A DNA stretch of 8,543 nucleotides from Candidatus Desantisbacteria bacterium CG2_30_40_21 (GCA_001873945.1 MNYI01000209.1:1-8543); one strand, 5' to 3'; shown: positions 1 to 6,394, counted from the stretch's first letter. Notes: generated by a model from the letters alone, not told the origin. Numbers and translations: made by a program.

Positions 1-7
1 ACAAAAA

Positions 8-129
8 GTTGATAAGTTGAATAGTTGATGGGTTGATAAGTGGATGAATTGATAGTAAATGGTTATGAATTATGGATCTGTGTTCCTTTAACCTATAAAC
101 TCATCAACCTATCAACCTATCAATTTATG
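8..129. repeat. Inverted pair of octanucleotide-unit arrays upstream of rpsO
   Basis: Positions 8-55 read as six imperfect 8-nt units of the type GTTGATAA (starts at 8, 16, 24, 32, 40 and 48). Positions 90-129 read as five units of the complementary type AACCTATC (starts at 90, 98, 106, 114 and 122). The reverse complement of the right array aligns to about positions 7-41 of the left array at roughly four of five bases. The region could therefore fold into a long imperfect hairpin around a unique spacer (56-89). It codes for nothing recognisable. It looks like an intergenic dispersed repeat; a role in rpsO expression is not shown. Confidence 0.7.
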
Positions 130-139
130 TGTTCTCCAT

Positions 140-155
140 GGTGAATTACTTTACC
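140..155 (+). other. Small hairpin in the rpsO leader
   Basis: GGTGAA (140-145) can pair with TTTACC (150-155) around a TTAC loop. That gives six base pairs, one of them a G-U wobble, about 40 nt before the start codon. S15 represses its own mRNA through leader structures in several bacteria, and these differ between lineages, so a role here is only conceivable. The stem is short and could be chance in AT-rich sequence. Confidence 0.2.
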
Positions 156-178
156 TGAGTAGTTACTATTATTTTATA

Positions 179-191
179 AAAGGAGGTGATC
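179..191 (+). promoter_or_regulatory. Extended Shine-Dalgarno sequence of rpsO
   Basis: Thirteen consecutive bases, AAAGGAGGTGATC, are complementary to the usual 3' end of bacterial 16S rRNA, well beyond the typical 4-6 base match. The AGGAGG core ends 9 nt before the ATG at 196, which settles the start of rpsO and predicts strong initiation. Confidence 0.9.
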
Positions 192-195
192 AAAG

Positions 196-465
196 ATGGC
201 TTTAGCAGCGTTAGATAAACAAAATCTGATTAAGGAGTATATGCTTCATGAAAAGGATACTGGATCTCCAGAGGTTCAAGTTGCCCTTTTAACTGCCAGA
301 ATTAACTATCTGACAGAGCATTTTAAGACCCATAAAAATGACCATCACTCAAGAAGGGGATTATTGAAACTCGTTGGCACAAGAAGAAGTTTGTTGGCTT
401 ATGTGATGCAAAAAGATGTGGAGAGATACAAGAACCTGATTAAGAGATTGGGCTTAAGGAAATAA
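196..465 (+). CDS. rpsO: 30S ribosomal protein S15
   Basis: This is a primary 16S rRNA-binding protein of the small-subunit platform; it binds the central-domain three-way junction and contributes to an intersubunit bridge. The 89-residue product has exactly the usual family length. It carries the S15 signature: the SPEVQVALLTARI helix near residues 24-36, the RNA-contacting DHHSRRGLL at about 49-57, and the RRSLLAYV helix at about 63-70. The ATG at 196 is fixed by a 13-nt Shine-Dalgarno match. As in many bacteria it lies upstream of pnp, but here two tiny genes and about 680 nt separate them. Hairpins after the stop at 463-465 may separate or process the transcript. Nothing in the protein looks unusual. 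Confidence 0.98.
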   Translation: MALAALDKQNLIKEYMLHEKDTGSPEVQVALLTARINYLTEHFKTHKNDHHSRRGLLKLVGTRRSLLAYVMQKDVERYKNLIKRLGLRK

Positions 466-500
466 CCCTTGTTCGTGTGTTGATAAATATATTCATCAAG

Positions 501-524
501 GGGGGGGTAGTTGTCTATCCCCCT
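501..524 (+). other. G-rich hairpin downstream of rpsO
   Basis: A run of G residues plus TAG (to 510) pairs with CTATCCCCC (515-523) around a TTGT loop. This gives a stem of about nine to ten pairs, including one or two G-U wobbles. No T-tract follows, so it is not a canonical intrinsic terminator. In E. coli the rpsO-pnp spacer carries an RNase III-cleaved hairpin; this stem has an analogous location, but equivalence is inference. It could stabilise the rpsO 3' end. Confidence 0.5.
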
Positions 525-529
525 GGTGG

Positions 530-575
530 AGAATAAGACAGAGCATGGTTACAGTTGAGGGGTTATTCTGTTTTT
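530..575 (+). terminator. Possible weak terminator after rpsO
   Basis: AGAATAA (530-536) is complementary to TTATTCT (563-569), and a T5 run follows at 571-575. The stem is AT-rich with a 26-nt loop, so it would be weak. A competing pairing is possible between AATAACCC over the rpsO stop codon (461-468) and GGGTTATT (560-567), which would enclose the G-rich hairpin. Either could give partial termination before the small genes. Confidence 0.25.
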
Positions 576-601
576 GTCAATTATTATGAGGTGGCAAAAA
601 G

Positions 602-792
602 ATGAATCGAGATAGAAGGAAAGTAATAGGGAATATATTTGCAGATGCCGCTAAATATACACTCACAGCAGGTGTTATTGGTAGTATATTGGCAGGTGAG
701 TTCTTTACATCCATAGGTATTTTCTTGGCTTAGCCTTTTTGGTGCTTATTGCATCGGCATATTTTCTCACACCAAAAGATAAGGAGGTATAA
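602..792 (+). pseudogene. Small predicted membrane protein, apparently frameshifted
   Basis: An ATG at 602, preceded by a GAGGTGG Shine-Dalgarno (588-594), opens a 43-codon frame that stops at 731-733. The -1 frame continues without a stop from there to TAA at 790-792. It encodes a hydrophobic segment (LGLAFLVLIASAYFL) and a charged tail ending in PKDKEV. Joined after the Phe codon at 722-724, the product would be 63 aa: a basic, soluble N-terminus (about 1-17), a hydrophobic stretch at about 19-32, a membrane helix at about 37-56, and a short charged C-terminus. The -1-frame stop falls 3 nt before the next gene, and that gene's Shine-Dalgarno lies inside the tail, as expected for a coupled gene pair. 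One extra T in the TTTT run at 720-723 would restore the frame. A real mutation, a sequencing error, P-site slippage of Phe-tRNA from TTC to TTT, or a genuine 43-aa protein are all possible. The layout vaguely recalls small DUF6722-type membrane proteins, but I cannot confirm the family. Confidence 0.6.
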
Positions 793-795
793 ATT

Positions 796-918
796 ATGGA
801 AGGAATGGAAGGACTTTACTTTATGTTTGGTATAGCCATGTTGTCAGGAATTGGCTTTGCGATAGTCTTCTATATACAAGATAGAAAGGAAGACAAGAAA
901 TTACAGGTAAAGCAATAA
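796..918 (+). CDS. Small single-pass membrane protein, 40 aa
   Basis: The ATG at 796 follows a near-perfect AAGGAGGT Shine-Dalgarno (781-788) with 7 nt spacing, so translation is very likely. The 40-residue product has a short N-terminus with two glutamates (MEGMEG), one hydrophobic helix at about residues 7-27 (LYFMFGIAMLSGIGFAIVFYI), and a strongly charged tail rich in Lys, Asp and Glu (about 28-40). The positive-inside rule suggests an inner-membrane anchor with a cytoplasmic C-terminus. It starts 3 nt after the restored stop of the preceding small gene, so the two are probably coupled and may act together. I do not recognise the family, and no function can be assigned. pnp follows after 231 nt. 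Confidence 0.75.
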   Translation: MEGMEGLYFMFGIAMLSGIGFAIVFYIQDRKEDKKLQVKQ

Positions 919-978
919 GTTTTTATCTGAGATTTAAGGGTTCACGGTTAATACTGCAGGAGTTATAGTGAGAAAGCA

Positions 979-1078
979 TCAGGTGTCAGGTAATATCAGG
1001 CAGATACACAGGTTTGTCTCTACATACCTGAAGGAACACAGAGAGGAACACACAGGAACACAGACAGGAATGTCTGTG
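979..1078 (+). repeat. Short direct repeats and hairpins in the pnp leader
   Basis: TCAGG occurs three times (979, 986 and 996). TCAGGTA (986-992) is complementary to TACCTGA (1025-1031). AGGAACACA is then repeated three times at 1032-1040, 1044-1052 and 1054-1062. The last copy runs into a perfect 8-bp hairpin, CACAGACA (1059-1066) with TGTCTGTG (1071-1078), closed by a GGAA loop that fits the GNRA tetraloop pattern. No gene is visible between 919 and 1149. The region may be a dispersed intergenic element or a structured pnp 5' UTR. PNPase autoregulates through its leader in some bacteria, but nothing here proves that. Confidence 0.55.
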
Positions 1079-1134
1079 CTACTCATTTTCCCTATGAATC
1101 GTGTAGTATTAAATAAAAACCGTGGGTCTATTTT

Positions 1135-1142
1135 AAGGAGGT
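1135..1142 (+). promoter_or_regulatory. Shine-Dalgarno sequence that decides the pnp start
   Basis: AAGGAGGT lies directly before two candidate in-frame GTG codons, at 1144 and 1150. The AGGAGG core ends at 1141, leaving only 2 nt to the first GTG but 8 nt to the second. Normal spacing therefore favours initiation at 1150. Confidence 0.8.
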
Positions 1143-1149
1143 AGTGATA

Positions 1150-3225
1150 GTGGTTCGTGTAGAGGCAGAAATAGGAGGCAGGATACTTTCTCTGGAAACA
1201 GGAAGTGTGGCAAAGCAGGCAGACGGTGCTGTTTGGGTTAGATATGGGGATACGGTAGTGTTGGCAACGGTTGTGGCTTCGACAACACCTCGTGAAAATA
1301 TTGATTTTTTCCCATTATCTGTAGAGTTTCAAGAAAGAATGTATGCTACTGGTAAGATTCCTGGTGGTTTTTTTAAGCGGGAAGGAAGACCAAATGGCAA
1401 GGAAGTACTCTCTGGTCGATTGATTGACAGACCTTTGAGACCATTATTTCCTAAGGGTTATCGAAATGATGTTCAGGTTATTGTTACAGTTCTGTCAGCT
1501 GATAATGAAAATACACCTGATATTATGGGTATAATTGGGGCATCTGCTGCCCTTTATATCTCAGATATTCCTTTTACCATTCCAGTTGGAGCGGTAAGAA
1601 TGGGAATGATTGATGGCAAACTTATTGTTAATCCCTCAGTTAAAGAAAGAGATAATGGCGAGATGAATGTTGTTGCGTGTTGCTCTAAGGATAAAACTCT
1701 TATGATTGAGGCAGAAGGAAATGAGATTACAGAAGATGTAATGATTCAGGCACTTTTGCAAGGGGCAGAGGTTTCCAGACGGATAATTACGATGCAGGAG
1801 GAGTTAAGAGAAAAAGCTGGTGTGCAAAAAAATACATTTGTCTCTTGTGAGATAGCACCAGAGCTAATAGCAAGAATACGAGATTTTGCTATAGAGCGAC
1901 TCAAATTGGTTGTATTTATTTCTGAAAAGAAGGAAAAGAATAAGGCAATTGAAGGGATAATCAATGATGCTATAGCTCATTTTGGCGAAGAGATTAAAAC
2001 AACAGACATAAAGACTGTGGTGGAAAAGCTTCAAAAGGAGATTGTCCGAAAGTCCATCCTTTTAGATGGGAAAAGGGCTGATGGTCGTGGATTGCTGGAT
2101 TTGAGAGAGATTACATGTGAGGTAGGTGTCCTGCCGAGAACACACGGCTCTGCTATTTTCACCCGTGGGCAAACACAAACAATAGCTGTAGCTACACTTG
2201 GAACCGTAGAAGATGAGCAGATAGTTGACAATATTGAGGGTAAAACGAAAAAAAGGTTTATGCTTCATTATAACTTCCCACCATTTAGCGTTGGTGAAGC
2301 CTCTCCACTCAGGGGAACCGGTCGAAGAGAAATGGGACACGGGGCATTGGCTGAACGATCCATTGCACCAGTATTGCCAAAAGCAGAGGAATTTCCTTAT
2401 ACTGTTCGTGTTGTCTCAGATATTCTTGAATCAAATGGTTCTACCTCTATGGCCTCAGTCTGTGGGGGTACTCTTGCCCTGATGGATGCCGGTGTGCCAA
2501 TATCTACCCCGGTTGCCGGAATAAGTGTTGGATTGGTGGAAGATGGTGAAAAACATGCCTTGTTTACAGATATTACCGGCATGGAAGATCAATATGGGGA
2601 CATGGACTTTAAGGTAGCAGGCACCAAAAAAGGGATTACCGGTATTCAGGTGGATATTAAGGTTCTTGGATTATCCGATGAGATAGTTTCAAAAGCCTTG
2701 TTTCAGGCAAAACAGGCAAGAGAAGCAATCCTGGATATTATGGAAAAAACCATCAATAAGCCAAGTGAAGAGGTCTCACCCTATGCACCAAAAATCCATA
2801 TACTAACTATTCCTGTTAGTAAAATCAGGGATCTCATTGGTCCTGGCGGGAAAATAATCAAGGGAATCATTGAGACTACCAAGGCAAAGATCAATGTCTC
2901 TGATGATGGTACGGTTGTTGTGTCCGGACCCAATCATGAAGCAGTGAATCAAGCATTGGAGGCAATAGCTTGCATTACGGCTGAGGTTGAGGTAGGCAAG
3001 ATATATATGGGTAAGGTTCTTCGCATAATGAACTTTGGTGCCTTTGTTGAGGTAATGCCGGGAAGGGAAGGACTTGTCCATATCTCTCAATTATCTTCAG
3101 AAAGAGTAAACAGGGTAGAGGATGTAGTTTCAGAGGGTGATGAGCTTTTAGTCAAACTGATGGAGATTGATAATCAGGGAAGATTAAACTTCAGCCATAA
3201 GGCTGCGTTACAGGAAAGGAAATAA
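1150..3225 (+). CDS. pnp: Polyribonucleotide nucleotidyltransferase (PNPase)
   Basis: This enzyme degrades RNA phosphorolytically from 3' to 5', releasing nucleoside diphosphates, and can run in reverse to add tails. It acts as a cytoplasmic trimer. The 691-residue product is full length. Domains in order are: a first RNase PH-like domain (about 10-140, with FFKREGRP at 74-81 and DRPLRPLFP at 93-101); a helical linker (about 145-235); a second RNase PH domain (about 310-520, with THGSAIFTRGQTQ at 331-343, GRREMGHG at 391-398 and SNGSTS at 428-433); a KH domain (about 550-608, GPGG loop at 564-567); and an S1 domain (about 616-684, with FGAFVE and REGLVHIS). D480 and D486 in the EDQYGDMD segment correspond to the catalytic aspartates of E. 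coli PNPase. GTG 1150 is preferred over GTG 1144 because of Shine-Dalgarno spacing. The M16 peptidase follows after 161 nt. Confidence 0.97.
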   Translation: MVRVEAEIGGRILSLETGSVAKQADGAVWVRYGDTVVLATVVASTTPRENIDFFPLSVEFQERMYATGKIPGGFFKREGRPNGKEVLSGRLIDRPLRPLFPKGYRNDVQVIVTVLSADNENTPDIMGIIGASAALYISDIPFTIPVGAVRMGMIDGKLIVNPSVKERDNGEMNVVACCSKDKTLMIEAEGNEITEDVMIQALLQGAEVSRRIITMQEELREKAGVQKNTFVSCEIAPELIARIRDFAIERLKLVVFISEKKEKNKAIEGIINDAIAHFGEEIKTTDIKTVVEKLQKEIVRKSILLDGKRADGRGLLDLREITCEVGVLPRTHGSAIFTRGQTQTIAVATLGTVEDEQIVDNIEGKTKKRFMLHYNFPPFSVGEASPLRGTGRREMGHGALAERSIAPVLPKAEEFPYTVRVVSDILESNGSTSMASVCGGTLALMDAGVPISTPVAGISVGLVEDGEKHALFTDITGMEDQYGDMDFKVAGTKKGITGIQVDIKVLGLSDEIVSKALFQAKQAREAILDIMEKTINKPSEEVSPYAPKIHILTIPVSKIRDLIGPGGKIIKGIIETTKAKINVSDDGTVVVSGPNHEAVNQALEAIACITAEVEVGKIYMGKVLRIMNFGAFVEVMPGREGLVHISQLSSERVNRVEDVVSEGDELLVKLMEIDNQGRLNFSHKAALQERK

Positions 3226-3238
3226 CCCCAGAAAAATA

Positions 3239-3274
3239 ATAGGTCATACAGGTCATAAGACCTGTATGACCTGT
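3239..3274. repeat. Perfect 14-bp inverted repeat between pnp and the M16 gene
   Basis: AGGTCATACAGGTC (3241-3254) and GACCTGTATGACCT (3259-3272) are exact reverse complements around an ATAA loop. An outer U-G and an A-T pair extend the stem by two. Each arm itself repeats the word AGGTCATA/AGGTCATA-like twice. No T-run follows, so an intrinsic terminator is unlikely on the + strand. It could stabilise the pnp 3' end, stop reverse transcription-like processing by exonucleases, or be a dispersed intergenic element. Confidence 0.75.
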
Positions 3275-3275
3275 A

Positions 3276-3340
3276 TAGGGTCTGTCGCCGCTGGACGAGA
3301 TGAAGCGACAACCTCGATGTGACACAGTTATTTTGTGACA
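3276..3340 (+). other. GC-richer stretch with short repeats in the pnp-M16 spacer
   Basis: TGTCGC (3283-3288) is complementary to GCGACA (3305-3310) across a 16-nt loop, and TGTGACA occurs twice (3318-3324 and 3334-3340). The segment up to about 3320 is visibly richer in G and C than its flanks. It contains no plausible gene with a ribosome binding site. It may be part of the same inserted element as the adjacent inverted repeat or a decayed remnant. Confidence 0.3.
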
Positions 3341-3386
3341 AACATTACTATTGGGGCAGGAATTGCGTTTTTGGAGGGAAAACATC

Positions 3387-4649
3387 ATGTATCAAAAAAC
3401 AACCCTTGATAATGGGGTAAGGATAATTACCGAAGAGATGCCACATCTTCGTTCTGCTTGTTTTGGAATATTAATTGGTGTAGGCTCAAGGGATGAAACC
3501 ATAGAAAATAGTGGTATCTCTCATTTTGTTGAACACATGAGGTTTAAGGGAACAAATAAGAAATCTGTCAAAGAACTATCTGGGGCAATAGATGAATTAG
3601 GTGGTCACATAGATGCCTCAACCAGCAGGGAGTCTACCTGTTACTATGCAAAGGTGATTGATTCTAAATTACCTCAAGCAATAAATGTTCTGTCAGAAAT
3701 ATTCTTTGAGTCAACATTTCCTGATGACGAGATAGAGCGGGAAAAAGAGGTGGTAAACGAAGAAATCAAGATGTACGAGGATTCTCCTGATGAGATAATC
3801 TATGATCTGTTTACTCAAAGTATGTGGGGGAAACACCCTTTGGGTCGACCTATCTGGGGTAATCCAGGGGTAGTAAATTCCTTAAACAGGGATGCACTTT
3901 TTACATTTTGTAATGATTATTATGCCCCGGACAGGATTATTATTTCAGCTACTGGTAATGTTTCGCATGAAAAAACAGTTGACATGCTTTCTGCATTTGG
4001 ACAAATTAAAGCTAAGGAAACGAGCGACAAAGGGTATCATCAGCCAGAGGTATCTTCCAATATTATGGTTCAGGAAAAGGATCTGGAGCAGGTACACTTT
4101 TGTCTTGGGACAATGGGACTTCCATATACACATGAGGACAGGTTTGTGTTACGGCTATTGAGCGTTATTATGGGTGGCGGGATGAGTTCCAGACTTTTTC
4201 AAAACATAAGGGAAAAAAGGGCACTGGCATATGATGTTCATTCTTATTGTACTGCCCACAGGGAAGCAGGAATATTTGCTGTATGTGTAGGCACAAGCCC
4301 TGAAAAGTACAGTGAGTGTATGGAAATAATTCTGAAAGAATTTGGAGAAATAAGAAAGAATGGGGTGCTTGCCCGGGAACTTGAAAAGGCTAAGGATCGG
4401 ATGAAAAGCATATTAGTCCTTCATATGGAGGATAGCAGCTATCGTATGAGTCGATTGGCAGAACAGGAATTCTATTTTGGAAAGCATTCTCTTATAGATG
4501 AGATATTGTCGCGAATTGATAAGGTGACTATAAATGATATCAGTCGGTTGGCTTCTTTATTGCTTGATGAGAAATACTTCAATCTGGCAGCTATTGGTTC
4601 TGTGAAAAAAAAGGAATGCGAGAGATTGATGAGACAAGTGTGGAGGTAA
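3387..4649 (+). CDS. M16 family zinc metallopeptidase (processing-peptidase-like)
   Basis: This is a predicted zinc-dependent peptidase of the pitrilysin/mitochondrial-processing-peptidase group, the type often found next to pnp in Firmicutes (MlpA/YmxG). The 420-residue product is a typical single-unit length. The inverted zinc motif HxxEH is present as HFVEH at 46-50 (H46, catalytic E49, H50), with the third ligand probably E126 in the NEEIKMYED segment, 76 residues further on. The C-terminal half has the conserved glycine-rich loop GGGMSSRLFQ (about 263-272) and REKRALAYDV (about 275-284). No signal peptide is seen, so it is probably cytoplasmic. ATG 3387 has GGAGG at 3373-3377, 9 nt upstream; a TTG at 3351 is in frame but lacks such a site. 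The physiological substrate is unknown. The stop is 5 nt before the RNase J start, and the last codons carry that gene's Shine-Dalgarno. Confidence 0.93.
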   Translation: MYQKTTLDNGVRIITEEMPHLRSACFGILIGVGSRDETIENSGISHFVEHMRFKGTNKKSVKELSGAIDELGGHIDASTSRESTCYYAKVIDSKLPQAINVLSEIFFESTFPDDEIEREKEVVNEEIKMYEDSPDEIIYDLFTQSMWGKHPLGRPIWGNPGVVNSLNRDALFTFCNDYYAPDRIIISATGNVSHEKTVDMLSAFGQIKAKETSDKGYHQPEVSSNIMVQEKDLEQVHFCLGTMGLPYTHEDRFVLRLLSVIMGGGMSSRLFQNIREKRALAYDVHSYCTAHREAGIFAVCVGTSPEKYSECMEIILKEFGEIRKNGVLARELEKAKDRMKSILVLHMEDSSYRMSRLAEQEFYFGKHSLIDEILSRIDKVTINDISRLASLLLDEKYFNLAAIGSVKKKECERLMRQVWR

Positions 4650-4654
4650 CGATT

Positions 4655-6349
4655 ATGACACAAAAAGAGAAAAAAGGAAAAGAAAAAGAAAAGGAAAAAA
4701 AACTCAACATTATTCCCTTGGGTGGGTTGGGGGAAATAGGCAAAAATATGATGGCCATAGAGTATGGTGATGATATTATTGTTGTTGATGCCGGCATGAT
4801 GTTTCCTGAGGATGATATGCTGGGTGTGGATTTTGTTATCCCTGATTTTAAGTATTTAGAAAAAAGGGTAGGCAATATTCGAGGAATACTTATTACCCAT
4901 GGGCATGAGGACCATATCGGGGCATTGCCCTATGTTTTGCGAAAACTACCTGTGCCTGTTTATGGCACTGGTTTAACATTAGGATTGATTAAAAACAAGC
5001 TGTCTGAGCTTGAACCGGCAATTCAAGTTGAATTAAATTGTGTCAAACCGCGGACAAGTGTTCAACTCGGTGTGTTTAATGTAGAATTCTTCAGGGTAAG
5101 TCACTCTATTCCTGATGGGGTTGGTTTGGGTATTCACACACCCCTGGGATTAATTATTCATACTGGAGATTTCAAGATTGACCAGACCCCTATTAATGGA
5201 GAAGGAACAGATTTTCATAAGATTGCAGAAATGTGTAAGGATGGGGCATTATTGCTATTAGCTGATAGTACCAATGTAGAAAAAGAAGGCTATACCATTT
5301 CTGAAAAAGAAATTGGAGAGATATTTAAGCAAATATTTAGAACTGCAACAGGTAGAATAATTGTGACTACCTTTGCCTCCAATATTAATCGTATTCAACA
5401 AGTTATAGATGCCGCTGCTATTTATAACCGAAAGGTTTGTATTGTCGGCATGTCCATGGAAAAGGTAACAACTATGGCCAGTGAGCTTGGCTATTTAACT
5501 ATTCCTCCAAAACTCCTTATCTCTGTTGATGAATTAAAACATGTACCCCTGAAACGCACGGTTATCGTTACTACAGGCAGTCAGGGTGAACCCATGTCTG
5601 CCCTTACCCGTATGTCCATGCATACACATAAATATGTCAAGATTTCAAGTGGCGATACCGTGGTTATCTCTGCACGAGCTATTCCAGGCAATGAGGTCTC
5701 TATCTCTAAAACCATCAATAATCTCTTTAAGCTGGGAGCAGAGGTTGTTTACGAGAATGTCTCTGAGGTTCATGTCTCAGGACATGCCAGTCAGGAAGAG
5801 CTTAAGTGGATGTTTAATATGGTTAAACCAAAGTATTTTATGCCGATACACGGTGAGTACCGGCACTTGGTTCATCATGGCAAACTTGCCCAGAAGCTTG
5901 GTCTTGCAGCAAAAAATGTCTTTATCATGGAAAATGGAATGAAACTTGCAATAACTAAAGAAAAGGCAATGATAGCTGAAAAGGTTGATGCAGGTCAAAT
6001 CCTGATAGATGGAAAAGGGGTTGGGGATATAGGCACAGTTGTGCTGCGGGATAGACAGCAATTGGCACAGGATGGGATGGTAATTGTTGTCGTTACCATT
6101 GATCGTCAGAGTGCGAGGCTCATCGCTGGTCCAGAGATTCTCTCCCGTGGTTTTATCTATGTCCGTGAGGCTGATGAATTGTTAAATGAAGCCAAGACAA
6201 GGGTGAAAAATCTGATAGATGAATTGGTTAAAGATGGAACAGCCAACTGGCCGGCAATAAAGTCAGGGATTAAGAGTGTGTTGAGTAAATACTTATTTGA
6301 TAAGACCGAACGCAGACCCATGATATTTCCAATTATCGTGGAGGTATAA
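4655..6349 (+). CDS. rnj: Ribonuclease J (metallo-beta-lactamase/beta-CASP)
   Basis: RNase J is a two-zinc nuclease with 5'-3' exonuclease and endonuclease activity; it matures rRNA and drives mRNA decay in bacteria that lack or supplement RNase E. The 564-residue product has the metallo-beta-lactamase motif HGHEDH at 82-87, H150 (SHSIPD), D172 (HTGDF), the ADSTN segment at about 203-207, TTGSQGEP at about 306-313 in the beta-CASP domain, SGHAS at 375-379, and H399 in PIHGE. A C-terminal domain (about 450-564) completes the family layout. The first 16 residues are an unusual Lys/Glu tail, encoded by a 41-nt purine-only run (4662-4702). ATG 4655 is chosen because GGAGG (4642-4646) sits 8 nt upstream; the in-frame ATG at 4616 would overlap the peptidase gene. 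It is almost certainly co-transcribed with that gene. Confidence 0.96.
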   Translation: MTQKEKKGKEKEKEKKLNIIPLGGLGEIGKNMMAIEYGDDIIVVDAGMMFPEDDMLGVDFVIPDFKYLEKRVGNIRGILITHGHEDHIGALPYVLRKLPVPVYGTGLTLGLIKNKLSELEPAIQVELNCVKPRTSVQLGVFNVEFFRVSHSIPDGVGLGIHTPLGLIIHTGDFKIDQTPINGEGTDFHKIAEMCKDGALLLLADSTNVEKEGYTISEKEIGEIFKQIFRTATGRIIVTTFASNINRIQQVIDAAAIYNRKVCIVGMSMEKVTTMASELGYLTIPPKLLISVDELKHVPLKRTVIVTTGSQGEPMSALTRMSMHTHKYVKISSGDTVVISARAIPGNEVSISKTINNLFKLGAEVVYENVSEVHVSGHASQEELKWMFNMVKPKYFMPIHGEYRHLVHHGKLAQKLGLAAKNVFIMENGMKLAITKEKAMIAEKVDAGQILIDGKGVGDIGTVVLRDRQQLAQDGMVIVVVTIDRQSARLIAGPEILSRGFIYVREADELLNEAKTRVKNLIDELVKDGTANWPAIKSGIKSVLSKYLFDKTERRPMIFPIIVEV

Positions 6350-6394
6350 TAGATTGGCAAATCACCCCTTAGTTTTCTGCCCTACCGCATTTGT

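Noticed and set aside
49..76. Possible sigma-70 promoter (TTGATA, 16 nt, TATGGA) before rpsO
   Set aside because: The -10 match is poor, and TTGATA is simply one of the repeat units, so it is not distinguishable from chance.
8..129. CRISPR-like array
   Set aside because: The units are only 8 nt and contiguous, with no unique spacers between repeats.
1144..1146. GTG at 1144 as the pnp start
   Set aside because: It is only 2 nt from the Shine-Dalgarno core; GTG 1150 has normal spacing and gives the more family-like N-terminus.
1746..2582. Several open frames of 60-95 codons on the minus strand and in other frames within pnp
   Set aside because: They lie wholly inside a well-conserved PNPase gene, lack ribosome binding sites, and their translations show no family features.
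4591..4875. Minus-strand frame rich in Phe and Ser across the M16-RNase J junction
   Set aside because: It is the complement of the Lys/Glu-coding purine tract and the start of RNase J; its composition is explained by that.
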